A DNA stretch of 64,000 bases from Symbiodinium natans. Its lineage: Eukaryota; Sar; Dinophyceae; Suessiales; Symbiodiniaceae. The stretch spans positions 815,243 through 879,242 of the forward strand of contig CAJNDS010000446.1 in NCBI GenBank assembly GCA_905221605.1. The letters are read 5' to 3'. Shown here one piece after another: positions 10,121 to 20,968 of this stretch. Under the pieces are notes generated by a model. The model worked only from the letters and a program-made list of their open reading frames with translations. It made no database searches and was not told where the DNA came from. A program made the position numbers and the translations under genes. Positions within the stretch are counted from its first letter, which is position 1, and the number at the start of each line of letters is the position of its first letter.

Positions 10121-13100
10121 ATATAATACGATTACAAAAAAGTGGCTAGCCTTTTGTTGGGCTATGGTATTCAGCCCCTAAAGAATAAGGTTTAAGGTTT
10201 AGGGCTTTTTAAGGATTTAGGGTGTAAGGATTTAGGGTTTCGGGTTTAGGGTTTCGGGTTTAGGGTTTTGGGGTTTGCAGTCCTGGGGGTTTAGGGTTTT
10301 AGGTTTTTTTTGTTTTTCGGTGTAGGGTTTTAGAGTTTAGGGTTTCAGGGTTTTAGGGTTTCGGGGTTTGAGGGTTTCAAGTTTTTAGGGTTTTAGGGTT
10401 TTGTTTTTCTAAGGCTTTTAGGGTTTTAGGGTTATAGGGTTTAGGGTCTAGTATACCTGTGTACATCAAGTTGAATTGGTGCCCTAAACCCTAAATTCTT
10501 AACACCTCAACCCCAAAGCCCCTAGTAACAGAAGGGTTATGGGGGGGTTCAGGATGAAGCACCTAAGCTGCTCACAGGGTTGCTGCGTTCCATTTGGAAT
10601 AGGGTTTAGGGTTTAGGGTTTAGGGTTTAGGGTTTAGGGTTTAGGGCTTAGGGCTTAGGGCTTAGGGTTTAGGGTTTGCGGTACACACTAGGCGGACATC
10701 CGCTGCAACTGCTTGCGTGCTTCAGAAACTTTCCGGAAACGAATCCTTACAAACTCATGAACCGCATTGCGCAAGCAAGGGGCACGTTTCTGGGCGGCCT
10801 TGTTTAGCATTAGGGTTTAGGGTTCACGTTTTAGGGTTCGGTTTTATGGTTAAGGATTGGGGTTTAAGGTTTAGGGTTGAGGGCTCAGGGTTTAGAGCTA
10901 GGGTTTAGGATCCTGTCTTGGGGTTGAGGGTTTAGGGTTCAGGGTGCAGGGTTCAGGGTTTAGGGTTGAGGAGGGCTTAGGGCGCCAAGACCCAGGAATG
11001 GTGGTGGGGAGAGCGGTCACGTGCAGGCGCGCTTGCCACTCGGTCCTTGGATCCCCGGGGAATTGGGGTTTAGGGTTTAGGGTTAGGGTTTAGGGTTTAG
11101 GGTTTAGGGTTTAGGGTTTAGGGTTTAGGGTTTAGGGTTTTTTGGGTGTTTAAGGCGTGGCTTCCCCGATTCAAGGCCCACATTCAGACCTCCCCCCCAC
11201 TCCCTTCCCCCCCCCCCCCTCCCCCTCCCCCTCCTCCTCCTCCCCCCCCAATTATGCCGACTTGCCCTTAAACAGTTTGCCCTCAAAAAACCTTAAGAAG
11301 TGAGGGGGAACCAAGAGGGCCGTCCCTCAAGTATGGGGTCAGGCCGCGCTTTTGAGGTTGCTGCATGAGCGGGAAAGCTTTCTTGGGCTCTGTTTCCCTT
11401 ACACGGCTTAGCAGAGCCTAACCCTAAAAGCCTCAACGCTGCTAAACTCAGAAGCCCTAAACCCTAAACCCTAAACCCTAAACCCTAAACCCTAAACCCT
11501 AAACCCTAAACACTAAACCCTAAACCCTAAACCCTAAACCCCACCCTGGAAGCATCTCCAAGCCCAGGCAGAGGGTGAGGGAGATTCAGGCGAACGATGA
11601 GTCCTTCGCTGCTATCCTCCAGGATGGCTCCATGGCTAGGGTTTAGGGTTTAGGGTTTAGGGCTTAGGGTTTAGGATTTAGCATCCTGTTTAGGACCATT
11701 TCTTGGGGAGGGCTTAAAAGGCTCGTCCTGGCTGGTTTGTGGAATGAGGTTTCGTCTTTCTCGGACTTAACGTCTGCTTTTTTAGGGGTTTTAGGGTTTA
11801 GGGTTTAGGGTTTCGGTTTTTTGGGGTTTCGGGGTTTAAGGGTTTCGGGTTTCAAGGGATTTGGGGGGTACCCTAAGGTTGTACCCTTAAGAGCTTCCCC
11901 TTAATATGCTACCAATATGGCCCTTCTACTACCTTAAGGATCTTCAAAAAGGGTCCTCAAAACCCAAGGGTTCAACCTTGGGGGTCCAAGGTACAACGCC
12001 TAGAGTTTTGTGCTCTTGTAAAGGGACTTAGGTGATTAGGGTTTAGGGTTTAGGGTTTAGGGTTTAGGGTTTAGGGTTTAGAAGCGTGCGGCTTTCACTT
12101 ACTATTGCAACCCTCGTGTGCCATTGTTCTTGGGGACCAATGAACCCTAAAAAGGGTTTCTGGCTCAGATTGCCAGGGATTATATTAGTATAGGGTATGT
12201 GACCCCAATTGGTCCCCGAGGGTAGCTTAAGTTCCTTACCCAAGTCTTGGCGTGTATTGGCTGCTGGTTCTTGCGATCCTACTCTGGTTCCATCAGGGTT
12301 TGCAGCGGGGGGTTATCAACCCCTATCGAAGTCCTCCAAGACGCTCCACCGTTTAGAGTTTAGCTAGGGTTTTGCTCCTAGAAACTCCAAACCCCCAACC
12401 CCAAACCCTAAACCCGAAACCCTAACCCGTGGTGCGCATGTTTTTTTGGCTTAGGTGTCCTTGGCGTATTGCCTTTGTTCATGGGGTTCTTCAGGGAGGA
12501 TTTAGGGTTTAGGGTTTAGGGTTTAGGGTTTAGTTAGGGGGTAGGTACCTACGGAGCCTTAGGGAAGCTTCGGCAGCCTTAGGGAGTAGTGGGGAGTATT
12601 AGGGAGCCTTGGGTTACAACCCCCCCCCCCCCCCCCTGAACCTCTCTCCCATTAAGAACCCTATAGTTTTTTTTTCAAGCTTCCCTGCAGTTTCTACCGT
12701 GGCGCACCCTTTCCCTCCATTTCTGTTTCTGTGGAGCAAGCTCAGTTGAGCTCAGTTGAGGTTTCTTTGCATTTTGCTTTCCTGTTGAAGTTGTGCACGA
12801 TTACAAGGGGCTTACAGTAGTAGCCTACAGGAAGCAAACCCTAAACCCTGAAGCCTAAACCCCTAAACCCTAAACCCTAAACTAGTAGGCCACAGGAAGT
12901 ACAGTGGGCTTTGCGACTATTTTATCGAATGGATGCGCACCCTTCAGCTACGACTTCATTGAAGCTCCGAAGCCTTCCGAACCCTAAATCCTAAACCCTA
13001 AACCCTATAAACCCTAAACCCTATAAATCCTAAATCCTAAATCCTAAATCCCATTCCCAGGTAGGCCCTTGAGGGACATTTGCTATTTTCCCTTGTTGGG

Positions 13101-15484
13101 TTTAACAGGATCATGTTTAGGGTTTAGGGTTTAGGGTTTAGGGTTTAGGGTTTAGGGTTTAGGGCTTGAGGGGTAAGGCAAAGGGCGATCCTTGAATCTC
13201 AGGTTCCGTCGTAACTTGGGGGTGCGCGGACGGCGGTGACAGCGAGGCGGTGCAAGAGAGGCTTGCGCGGAAAGCTTTTTAGATTTGATTGGGATAGGGG
13301 GTTTAAGTTGTTTTCTTGGGGTTTCGGGCCAATAAGTCTCTTCAGGACTTGGAGTCTGTTTGGGTCTTGCGTCCAGCATCCCCTTCATAGATGCCATTTG
13401 CAAGAATTGGATTCCGTACAACACAGGTCCCCCCCTCCGACCCCTTCCCCCAAACAAAGGCCCAAAAATGGGGAACAACCTCCACTTACGTTGCTGGGCT
13501 TAGGGTTTAGGGTTTAGGGTTTAGGATTTAGGGTTTAGGGTTTAGGGTTTAGGGTCTACGGGGCAGAAATGCAGTCGGGAGGCTACGCGACGTGGCCGCC
13601 ATCCAGGCAGCCGGATTTGCATTCGCTGCCCTCCTGAAAGATGGATCCGTCGTCACCTGGGGCGACCCCGCACCTACATCCGCACTGAGCCAGGGTTTAG
13701 GGTTTAGGGTTTTGGGTTTTGGGTTTAGGGTTTAGGGTTTAGGAGCCGATCTTTCTCTCGTGTTTTGTTAGTGCAATGGGAAAGTTGACCATAGCCGAGT
13801 TGACTGAACAACTGCGTAGGCGTAGTCAAAGAACCTGTCGATAGGTCAATGGCGGAGATTGCTCTGCAGTGCAGCGTGAGCTCGTCAATGTGCAGAAGAT
13901 ACATGCAACCAAGTATGCGTTTGCCGCGCTGTTAGAGGGCGGGCCAGTGGTGACTTGGGGCTCTCCCATTTTTGGCGGCGATTCTACCCCTGTGCAGATG
14001 CAGCTGGGTAGCAATGTGAAGGGGGTCATGGCAGCCGGATTTGCTTTTGCTGCGTTGCTCGATGACGGGTCTGTGGCAGCTTGGGGCGTGCCAGACACTG
14101 GTGGAGACACCAGTTCCGTTCAGGATGAGCTCGAGAACGTGCGGCAAATCCAAGCAACTGATGGAGCGTTTGCCGCCTTGCTTGAGCCTTGGGGGAACAC
14201 TGACATGAACCCTGAAAGGGTTATTGGGCGGGACTACAGTATTATATTAGAGGGCTTGTATTGCCTTAAAACCCTAAACCCTAAACCGCCTAAACCCTAA
14301 ACGCTAAACCCTATAGGCTACATGACCCCAATTTTGGGGATCCTAATCGGTGCCAAGGAGGATGGGGCTGTGGTGACCTGGGGCTCTCCAGAGCACGGCG
14401 GAGACAGCAGCTCCGTGCAACATCAACTCCAGGCGGTGCAACTTAGCAGTGGAGTAGGGTTTAGGGTTTAGGGTTTAGGGTTTAGGGTTTAGGGTTTAGG
14501 GTTTAGGGTTTAGGGTTTAGGGTTTAGGGTTGAAATTCTAGTCCCTATAGAATCCCACAGGTTAAGCCTTCAGCTTGCCCAGGATACTGGAACAACTCAG
14601 GCAAGCCATCCAGGCGAACGAAGGGGCTTTTGCAGCTCTGTGCAGCAACGGCGCCGTCGTCACTTGGGGAGTCCCAGCCTATGGTGGCTTAGTAGTAGAG
14701 TAGGTAACCTTTAACCTTTTTGGGTTAATATATTCCCCTTAAAATCCCAAAGGTTAACCTTTAAAACCCCTAGGTACTGGACAACTAAGGTGGGGACAGT
14801 GCGGCTGTGCAGGAGCAACTCATGCACCTTTGGGGCCGAAAAGACCCTTAAAGTCATCACACCCTATACTACTCTAAAATACCCATTAAGGTAACATGGA
14901 GCCATATAAACCCTATGCTACTATAATTCCTATTAAGGTAATATGGGCCACAAACCCTTTAAGGGCTCCAAGGCAGGCGCAGCAGCTGCAGTGCACGGAG
15001 TCCGCCTTCGCGGCTGTCTTGCGCGACGGGCGCGTCGTGACCTGGGGCCAGCCCGGAGCTGGCGGAGACAGCAGCGCCGTGCAGAAGCAGCTTGAGAACG
15101 TTCCCTTTTAAAGGGACCACATGAGCCCTAAAAGGGTTTAGGGTCCATGTTACAATTAGTAGGAATTATAGTACAGTGTAGAGTACTATGCCCCCCCCCC
15201 CCCCCAATATTTTTTAAGGTTGATCTCGTCCCCTGAAGGTTCAGTGCATCCAAGCATCCTACACCGCCTTCGCAGCCTTGCGTGCGGATGGCACGGTGGT
15301 GACCTGGGGTGACCCAGCTTGCGGTGGAGACAGCCGTGGTGTCCGGGAGCAGCTGACAAAGGTGAAACACATTGCCGGCAACCAGGGCGCTTTTGCTGCC
15401 ATTCGCCTGGATGGCTCCATCGTGACGTGGGGCGAGGTGGACTCTGGCGGGGACAGCAGTGCAGTCAGAGATCAGCTGGCTTAG
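9021..15484 (+). CDS. Ubiquitin-like/RCC1-like repeat protein, 13-exon gene
   Basis: Exons: 9021-9109, 9213-9267, 9621-9697, 10995-11033, 11574-11626, 13203-13260, 13582-13669, 13845-14183, 14358-14437, 14601-14683, 14790-14823, 14973-15099, 15239-15484. They join without a frame break into about 455 codons ending at TAG. The first two exons resemble the C-terminal half of a ubiquitin-like fold (LRTGDVLTLHIGE). The rest is about ten imperfect ~40-residue units of the form IQA..AFAALL.DGSVVTWG...GGDSSAVQ.QL, RCC1/beta-propeller-like. Donors: seven GC (9698, 11034, 11627, 13261, 13670, 14438, 14824), four GT (9110, 9268, 14684, 15100) and one GA (14184); all acceptors are AG and all but the first are followed by G. 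Introns hold telomere tracts and hairpins. The 5' end is uncertain: an ATG at 9021 or an upstream exon (an ATG frame at 8690 reads MLRVLLA). Propellers usually bind proteins or chromatin; the specific role is unknown. The last exon might instead splice on at GC (15480). Confidence 0.85.
9856..10002. repeat. MITE-like family B copy in an intron of the RCC1-like gene
   Basis: Inverted ends ACTTGGAGGTTCATGGT and ACCTTGAACCTTCAAGT, ~147 bp, with the interior GGTTATAACTACGCTTATAA typical of the family. It lies in the 9698-10994 intron. Confidence 0.88.
10085..10126. repeat. AT-dinucleotide microsatellite
   Basis: About 40 bp of (TA)n with TTTATA interruptions, inside the same intron. Confidence 0.9.
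11067..11142 (+). repeat. TTTAGGG array in an intron
   Basis: About 11 units starting shortly after the predicted GC donor at 11034 of the RCC1-like gene. Confidence 0.95.
11456..11541 (-). repeat. CCCTAAA array in an intron
   Basis: About 12 units in the same intron (11034-11573) as the opposite-strand tract at 11067, so one intron holds an inverted pair of telomere-type arrays. Confidence 0.95.
13060..13116 (+). repeat. MITE-like family D copy truncated by a TTTAGGG array
   Basis: AGGTAGGCCCTTGAGGGACA through GGGTTTAACAGGATCATGTT matches the left half of the copies at 26769 and 37588. The element then runs straight into TTTAGGG units, so its right half is missing. Confidence 0.75.
14454..14530 (+). 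repeat. TTTAGGG array inside the 14438-14600 intron
   Basis: About 11 units fill half of a 163-bp intron whose flanking exons join in frame. Confidence 0.95.
14684..14789. repeat. Palindromic introner-like intron
   Basis: The whole 106-bp intron is an imperfect hairpin. CTTAGT near the GT donor pairs with ACTAAG at the acceptor, and GTAACCTTTAACCTTT pairs with AAAGGTTAACCTTT inward. Intron and inverted repeat share nearly the same borders, as expected if the intron was created by insertion of a small DNA element. The neighbouring introns (14824-14972 and 15100-15238) carry related words (ATAATTCCTATTAAGG and its complement) in opposite orientations. Confidence 0.6.
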
Positions 15485-16079
15485 AAAGCTTGACAATGTC
15501 ATTTCCAAACTGTCACAACATTTCGTGTAGTCATTTCGTGTCACCTGTGGGCAACGTACCACCTCTTTGTCTGACCGACGCAAGTCCGGCCGTACCCTAA
15601 ACCCCAAACCCCAAACCCCAAACCCCAAACCCTAAACCCTAGAGGCGGGGTTTCGGGCTTGGGGCCTAGGGGTCTGGGAACCACAAACACCATGATACAA
15701 GGGGTTTTTGGGCCCTGAAACCATGAATTCAGGGTTTAGAATTGGGGTAATTACATTTGGGGAAAATCTAGGGTATTCGGACTATTCAGACCTTCTGGGA
15801 AACCGAGGGTGGGTACCGGCGAACAACGAAAAACTACCGGCGGACAACGAAAGATATCTCATAACAACGAAAGATAACAACGTAAACGGCCCGCCAGCAT
15901 CGATCCAGGTCCGGCGGCAACCATCCCCTTCCGGCGAGCAACGAAAAACCCTTCTGCCGAGCATCGAACGCCTGCCGCCCAGCATCGAAAAACCCTCCGC
16001 CGAGCATCGAAAAACCTTTTGGCCAAGCATCTCAAACTCTGTAACCTTTGCAGGAAGACCACCATCGATACTTTTTAAA

Positions 16080-16850
16080 AGCCGTGCAAGCTTGCTTCAA
16101 ATCAGATGATTTTTGTTTACCCATCATGCGATCATGGTGTTTGCAAATGGGGGGCGCTGCACCCCCTCCCCCCCCCAACCCCCCCAACCCCCACCACCTT
16201 TCAAGCCGTTCAAGCTTGCTCCAAAGCACATGAAGCCCCTTCAACCCACCACGCGATCAGTGTGTTTGCAAATGGGGGGGGGGTCTGCACCCGCCCCCAA
16301 CCCTCCACTTTTTGTAAGCTCTGCAAGCTTGCTTCAAATCGTATGAGTTTTTTCCAACCCATCATGCGATCATTGTGTTTGCAAATGGGGGGGGGCTGCC
16401 CCCCCCCCCCCAACCCCCCCGCTTCTTTAAGCCGTGCAAGCTTGCCTCAAAGCATATGAGTCGTCTTGTTCAGCCCATCGTGCGATCATTGTGTTTGCAA
16501 ATGGGGGTGGGGGGGGGGGGGGGGTGGGCCCCAAACCCTCCTGCCTCAAATCAGATGAACCTCTTTTTTTAAGCCATCATGCGATGATTGTGTTTGCAAA
16601 TGGGGGCCGTGCAAGCTTGCTTCAAAGCATATTCATATGAGTCTTTTTCCAACCCATCGTGTGATCATTGTGTTTGCAAATGGGGGGGGGGGGGCGGGCT
16701 GTGCCCCCCCCCGCCGGCGCCCCGCTTGTTTTAAGCCGTGCAAGCTTGCTTCAAAGAATAATGAGTGGTTTTTTGGCCCCCCCCAGCCCCCCCCACCCCC
16801 CCTGCAGGCTTGCTTCAAATCATGTGAATCTTTTCTTCCTATAGACAAAA
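16080..16850 (+). repeat. Tandem ~80-120-bp repeat (CAAGCTTGCTTCAAA...GCAAATGGGGG)
   Basis: Seven or eight units each start GCCGTGCAAGCTTGCTTCAA, pass through CATCATGCGATCATTGTGTT and end in GCAAATGGGGG followed by a variable poly-G/poly-C block. Unit length varies mainly through the homopolymer block. Confidence 0.9.
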
Positions 16851-17255
16851 TGCAAGTTTTGCTATGGACATATAGAGAAGTTTAAATGGAGGTTTGTTGT
16901 CCTATGTAAATGCACACCAATAGAGCGTTCCCTTTGTAAATGTAGAGAAAATCATGGTTTTCTACAGAAACATGTTTCCGACGGAAATATTGATGGTTTT
17001 CCTATGAAAATATAGAGAACCGCCTGCCCCCCCCACCACCCCCGCCCACACAACACAACCCCTCCCCCCCCAAAAAAAAAAAACAAAAAAAACAACGACC
17101 ACCCCAGGTCATCGTCTACATGGGACGTTGTCAAAGAATGCTGTTGGGATGGTGCTTCTTTAGTGTTTGTTGGACTCGAGGTTTCTTAGAGATGAGGGTT
17201 ACCTGGGGTCAAGCAAGTGAACTTCTTAACGGCCTCTTCAGTACGGACTAAGCCT
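16806..17255 (+). repeat. Long direct duplication, copy 1
   Basis: Shares with 17798-18226 the ordered words GCTATGGACATATAGAGAA, TGTAAATGTAGAGAAAATCA, CCCACACAACACAACCCCTC, CATCGTCTACATGGGAC, TCAAAGAATGCTGTTGGGAT and CCTCTTCAGTACGGACTAA, with small indels. Confidence 0.92.
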
Positions 17256-17299
17256 TTCTACCTTGCCAGGGGGGGACGGGCTGAGGGGGTGGGCTATGA

Positions 17300-17605
17300 T
17301 CAACCGAAACTGGAGAGATTCGGCTGTAGCCTATGCCAGAACTGAAACTGAAAACATTCGACTGTGACCTGGCAGGGACGGGTGACGGGGCGATGAAAGA
17401 CCAGACAAGATGCTTGAGGGGCGGGGGGGGCGGGGAGGAGGCTGGGCGAGGGGGCCTTTGTTAAAACCGAAACTGAAAAGATTCGGCTGCAATTTTGCGA
17501 AACTGAAGAGTTCTGGCTGCAACCCTGACAAGGGGGCTGGGGGCCGATGTTAGAACCGAAATGACAGGGAATTAGAACCGAAATTGAACAGAATCGGCTG
17601 TAAAC
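17300..17605 (+). repeat. Degenerate minisatellite, ACCGAAACTGAAAAGATTCGGCTG type
   Basis: Four to five copies of a word with internal symmetry (CCGAA...TTCGG), separated by 40-110 bp of GC-rich spacer, between the two copies of the long direct duplication. Confidence 0.75.
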
Positions 17606-17797
17606 CTCAACTCGAGAGACCCTAACCCCCCAAACTCGAACCCTCAACCCCAGAGCCTAAAACCCTCAACTCTAAAACCCTCGACGCACCCCCAAAGCCC
17701 CTTGGATACACCAAAGACGGCCCCTACACTCCCTGGTTTAGGGTTTAGGGTTGAGGGTTGCGCAGCCCCGTTCCCCCCGCTTTTTTCAAGCCGTGCA

Positions 17798-18226
17798 AGC
17801 TTGCTTCAAATCATATGAATGTCTTGCTATGGACATATAGAGAAAATGGAGGTCTGTTGTTCTATGTAAATACACACCAAATAGGCTTTTGTAAATGTAG
17901 AGAAAATCATGGTTTTCTATGTGGAGATAGCGAAAATAAGTGTTTTCCTACGGAAATATTGACAAGATGTAGTTTTTTGTCCTATGGAAATACACAGAAC
18001 TGGCTGACCCTCCCCCACCACCCCCACCCACACAACACAACCCCTCCCCCCCCATAAAAAAAAGACCACCCCATGTCATCGTCTACATGGGACTTTGTCA
18101 AAGAATGCTGTTGGGATGGTGTTTTTTTGCTCGAGGCTTCTTAGAGATGAGGGCTACCTGGGATCAAGCAAGTCGTTAACGTCAAGGCCTGAACTTCCTA
18201 ACGGCCTCTTCAGTACGGACTAAACT
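17798..18226 (+). repeat. Long direct duplication, copy 2
   Basis: Second copy of the block at 16806-17255, about 990 bp downstream in the same orientation. Confidence 0.92.
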
Positions 18227-18293
18227 AAACCGGGAGCGAGGGACCTATATATGTTATTGCCGAGCTCCCGTCGTCCGTCCCCGAACTCCCGGC

Positions 18294-18526
18294 CGTCCCG
18301 TCCCGTCCCGTCCCGTCCCGCCCCGCCCCGTCCCGTCCCGTCCCGTCCCGTCGCCGTCCCGTCCCGTCCCGTCCCGTTCCTCCCGTTCCGCCGTCCCGTC
18401 CCGTCCCGTCCCGTCCCGTCCCGTCCCGTGCCGTCCCGTGCCGTCCCGTGCCGTCCCGTCCCGTCCCGTGCCGTGCCGTGCCGTCCCGTCCCGTCCCGTC
18501 CCGTCCCGTCCCGTCCCGTCCCGTCG
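18294..18526. repeat. CCCGT pentamer satellite
   Basis: About 46 units of CCCGT/GCCGT with occasional interruptions. All six frames stay open because the period is 5; the apparent R/P/S/V or D/G/T/R proteins are artefacts. Confidence 0.97.
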
Positions 18527-18639
18527 GCGGACATCGAAAACCAACTGGCGGACATCGAACGGGAACCGGCGAACATCCATAGGTCACATCTTGTTTTTCG
18601 TTGTCATGATGACTTTTTCGTTGTTCGCCGGTAATATTC

Positions 18640-19300
18640 CGGGAAACCGAAACCCAGCACTCGCCCTTCTTCGCTGGTTGGCTTGCTTCTAGGGTGGCTA
18701 CGTTTCTGTAGGGGTTTGGAATCTTGTTGTGCGGGACCAATGGGGATTGGATTTATGGTTTTTTGTTGTGTCCTTCTTTGATATTCTTGAGTGTTTGGGG
18801 TTCTTGAGCGGATTGGCTTAAGGTTTCTGCGATCGTTCTTTCGTAAACAACTGTCAATGGTGTGTAACCAGGCGTTTTTGAGTGGGGTTTAGGGTACTTG
18901 AACCCTCTGAGTTTATAGGGTTTGGGGGTATGGGTGATCTAGAGGGAAGAAAGGGCCAGTGGTCCTGGCTTAGGTCGTTTTGTTTTTTTGTTTTACAGAA
19001 TTTTGTCTCAAGGGTTTGGGGTTTTCTGGGTGAAGTGTTAGGGGTGTCGGGTTTAGGGCAAATGCCCGAACTGGCCGGGGGGCTCTGCGTCCCGGAGCCC
19101 ATGTCCCTAAACCTAAATCATACCGCCCTGAACCCCCTACAGCCCTGAACCGTTACCCCTAAACCTTTGAACCCTTCTGAACCCTAAACCCCCCAAATTA
19201 AACCCTAACCCCCTACGCCCGTAGATCCCCAAACCCTCACCCTAAACCCTCAACCCTTAAACCTCTAAACCGCCCTAAACCACCCAGGTCCGCCCGAATT
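18640..19300. other. Unique stretch without a supported gene
   Basis: Mixed unique sequence grading into degenerate CCCTAAA-like words after 19100. Opposing open frames (18854-19148) overlap on both strands and neither has splice or motif support. Confidence 0.35.
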
Positions 19301-19304
19301 ATAC

Positions 19305-19370
19305 CCTAAACCCTAAACCCTAAACCCTAAACCCTAAACCCTAAACCCTAAACCCTAAACCCTAAACCGT
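19305..19370 (-). repeat. CCCTAAA array (about 9 units)
   Basis: Perfect heptamers. Confidence 0.95.
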
Positions 19371-19445
19371 CTAACCCCTTAAACCACCCTAAACCCTAAC
19401 CTCCTAAGCCGCGAAACCCTAAGCCCCCAGACAAGGCCTGTCCAC

Positions 19446-19508
19446 CTTCCACTGGGAAGCGGCGATGCAGTTCTTCATCGCGCACGCGGCGCGCGCTTGG
19501 GGAGTGAA
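19446..19508 (+). CDS. Isolated exon-like island
   Basis: GC-rich island with an open frame reading TFHWEAAMQFFIAHAARAW. A second frame is also open, so the choice of frame is a judgement. Unknown protein; flanks are telomere-type repeat. Confidence 0.3.
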
Positions 19509-20127
19509 TGGGGTTAGGATTCACAGGGTTTAGCCCGCAACCTAAACCCTAACCCCTATACATTCCCAACCCCCCGGAATCTCTAAATTCTTTCAACACC
19601 TACAGCTTCTGGAAGCCACCTCTAAGACCTTAGACCCTATACCCTAAACCCAAACCCTAAACCGACCTCCAAATTCCCGGATCCTTGCCAACCCCAATTG
19701 CAGCTAAACCCTAAACCCTAAACCCTAAAACCCGAAAACCCGAAACCCTAAACCCAAAACCCAAAACCCTAAACCCGAAACCCTGAACCCATTCGCTCTT
19801 GAAAGCCCTTCCACAAAGTCATAGAGTCAAGATCTCAAGCGCTTCTGGGTTAAGGGTTTGGGTTTTACACCCCCTTTAGAGTTTAGGGGATATATGGGTT
19901 TAGGGATTAGGGTTTCTACAGGGTTGATAACCTTTATGGGGTTTACAGGGTTTATAGGGTTCATAGGGTTTAGGTTTTACACCCCCTTTAGAGTTTAGGG
20001 TATGGCTTTAGGGATTAGGGTTTAGGGCTTAGGGTCTACTGGGTTGATAACGTTTATGGTGTTTACAGGGTTTACTTACAGGGTTTGTAGGGTTTTTAGG
20101 GTTTATAGGGTTTAGGGTGAGAGCGAG

Positions 20128-20132
20128 GGGGT

Positions 20133-20172
<40 letters not shown>

Positions 20173-20190
20173 GGGGGGGCGGGGGTGGGG
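20128..20190. repeat. Long poly-G tract
   Basis: About 38 uninterrupted G followed by G-rich sequence. Similar but shorter G or C homopolymers occur at 12619, 22441-22491, 30823, 37147, 37731, 42706 and 48111. Confidence 0.95.
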
Positions 20191-20406
20191 GGGTTCAGGG
20201 GGAGGATCCCTTTGCAGTAGGGTTTCGAGCAATGGAGGCGGGGGGAGGCTTCATCAAGGCCTCATACTGATCAGGGCGTAGTTTGCATCGCTTGCTGCGT
20301 TTGTGGTCACATGGGTTCTCTCCTACAACGGGCCCTGGGCATTAGGGAACCCCCAAACTTTGAACTTCTAGACCTTCTAAGCCCTAAGCCCTGGACGCTC
20401 AACCCT

Positions 20407-20545
20407 ACTGGGAGATTCATGGTACTTTGTGACCCAATTATAGCTGCACTTGAAACCCTGTTGGGCTACTTAAGGGGCTCATAAGTAGGTTATAACTACA
20501 CTTATAATTGGGTTATAAGTTATAAGTACGCTGAACCTCCAAGTA
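20407..20545. repeat. MITE-like family B copy
   Basis: Inverted ends CTGGGAGATTCATGGTACTT and GTACGCTGAACCTCCAAGT with the family interior GGTTATAACTACACTTATAA. Confidence 0.88.
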
Positions 20546-20595
20546 AGCCCACCAAATCCTAAACCTTACGCAACCGAAGCCGTGAAGGTCACAAC

Positions 20596-20653
20596 CTCCA
20601 AAGCTTTCTGCATCATGCGCATGGTGTCCTTCACCACCCTCCTGGTGCCTCTC
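20596..20653 (-). CDS. Isolated exon-like island, minus strand
   Basis: On the minus strand a frame reads GTRRVVKDTMRMMQKALE and is followed by a GT donor (GAG|GTTGTG). Helix-like composition; protein unknown. The 5' border is uncertain. Confidence 0.4.
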
Positions 20654-20968
20654 GGTAGTTCCCCGAAGCCCCCCCCCGCTCCCCAAGTAGGATTTAGGGT
20701 TTTTTTTAGGGTTTGTAGGGTTAGGGTTTTTAAGATTTTTAGAGTTTAGAGCTTAGGGCTTAGTTTAGTAGAGTAGAAGTTGTACAGGGTTTGTGTCCGG
20801 AGTTTTGGAGGGGTTTTTGCCGGTTTTTTTGGGGGGGTTTTGTTTTTAGCCTTTGCTGAAATCTTGCCAACTTCGTTTTGGGTGGTTTTCGGGGTTGGGG
20901 GGGGTTTGGAGGGGGTTTGGAGGGGGTTTGGCCGGTTTTGGGGGGGATTTGGGGAGGTAAAGTCCAAG

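Larger units (their letters stand above)
15814..18633. repeat. Satellite complex bracketed by a perfect 20-bp inverted repeat
   Basis: TACCGGCGAACAACGAAAAA at 15814-15833 recurs as its exact reverse complement at 18614-18633, and both outer flanks contain GGGAAACCGA. Inside lie minisatellite relatives of the terminal word (15834-16030 and 18530-18610), ~120-bp tandem units, a duplicated ~440-bp block, a ~50-bp repeat and a pentamer satellite. No credible coding frame is present; the many open frames are repeat artefacts. It could be one composite element of ~2.8 kb, or the terminal word may simply be another dispersed repeat unit. Confidence 0.6.

Noticed and set aside
15708-16109. 133-codon frame in the satellite complex
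   Set aside because: Built from the CCGGCGAACAACGAAA minisatellite; sibling frames are open on both strands.
18220-18740. Overlapping 84-171-codon frames on both strands
   Set aside because: The CCCGT pentamer gives open frames everywhere; no splice or family signal.
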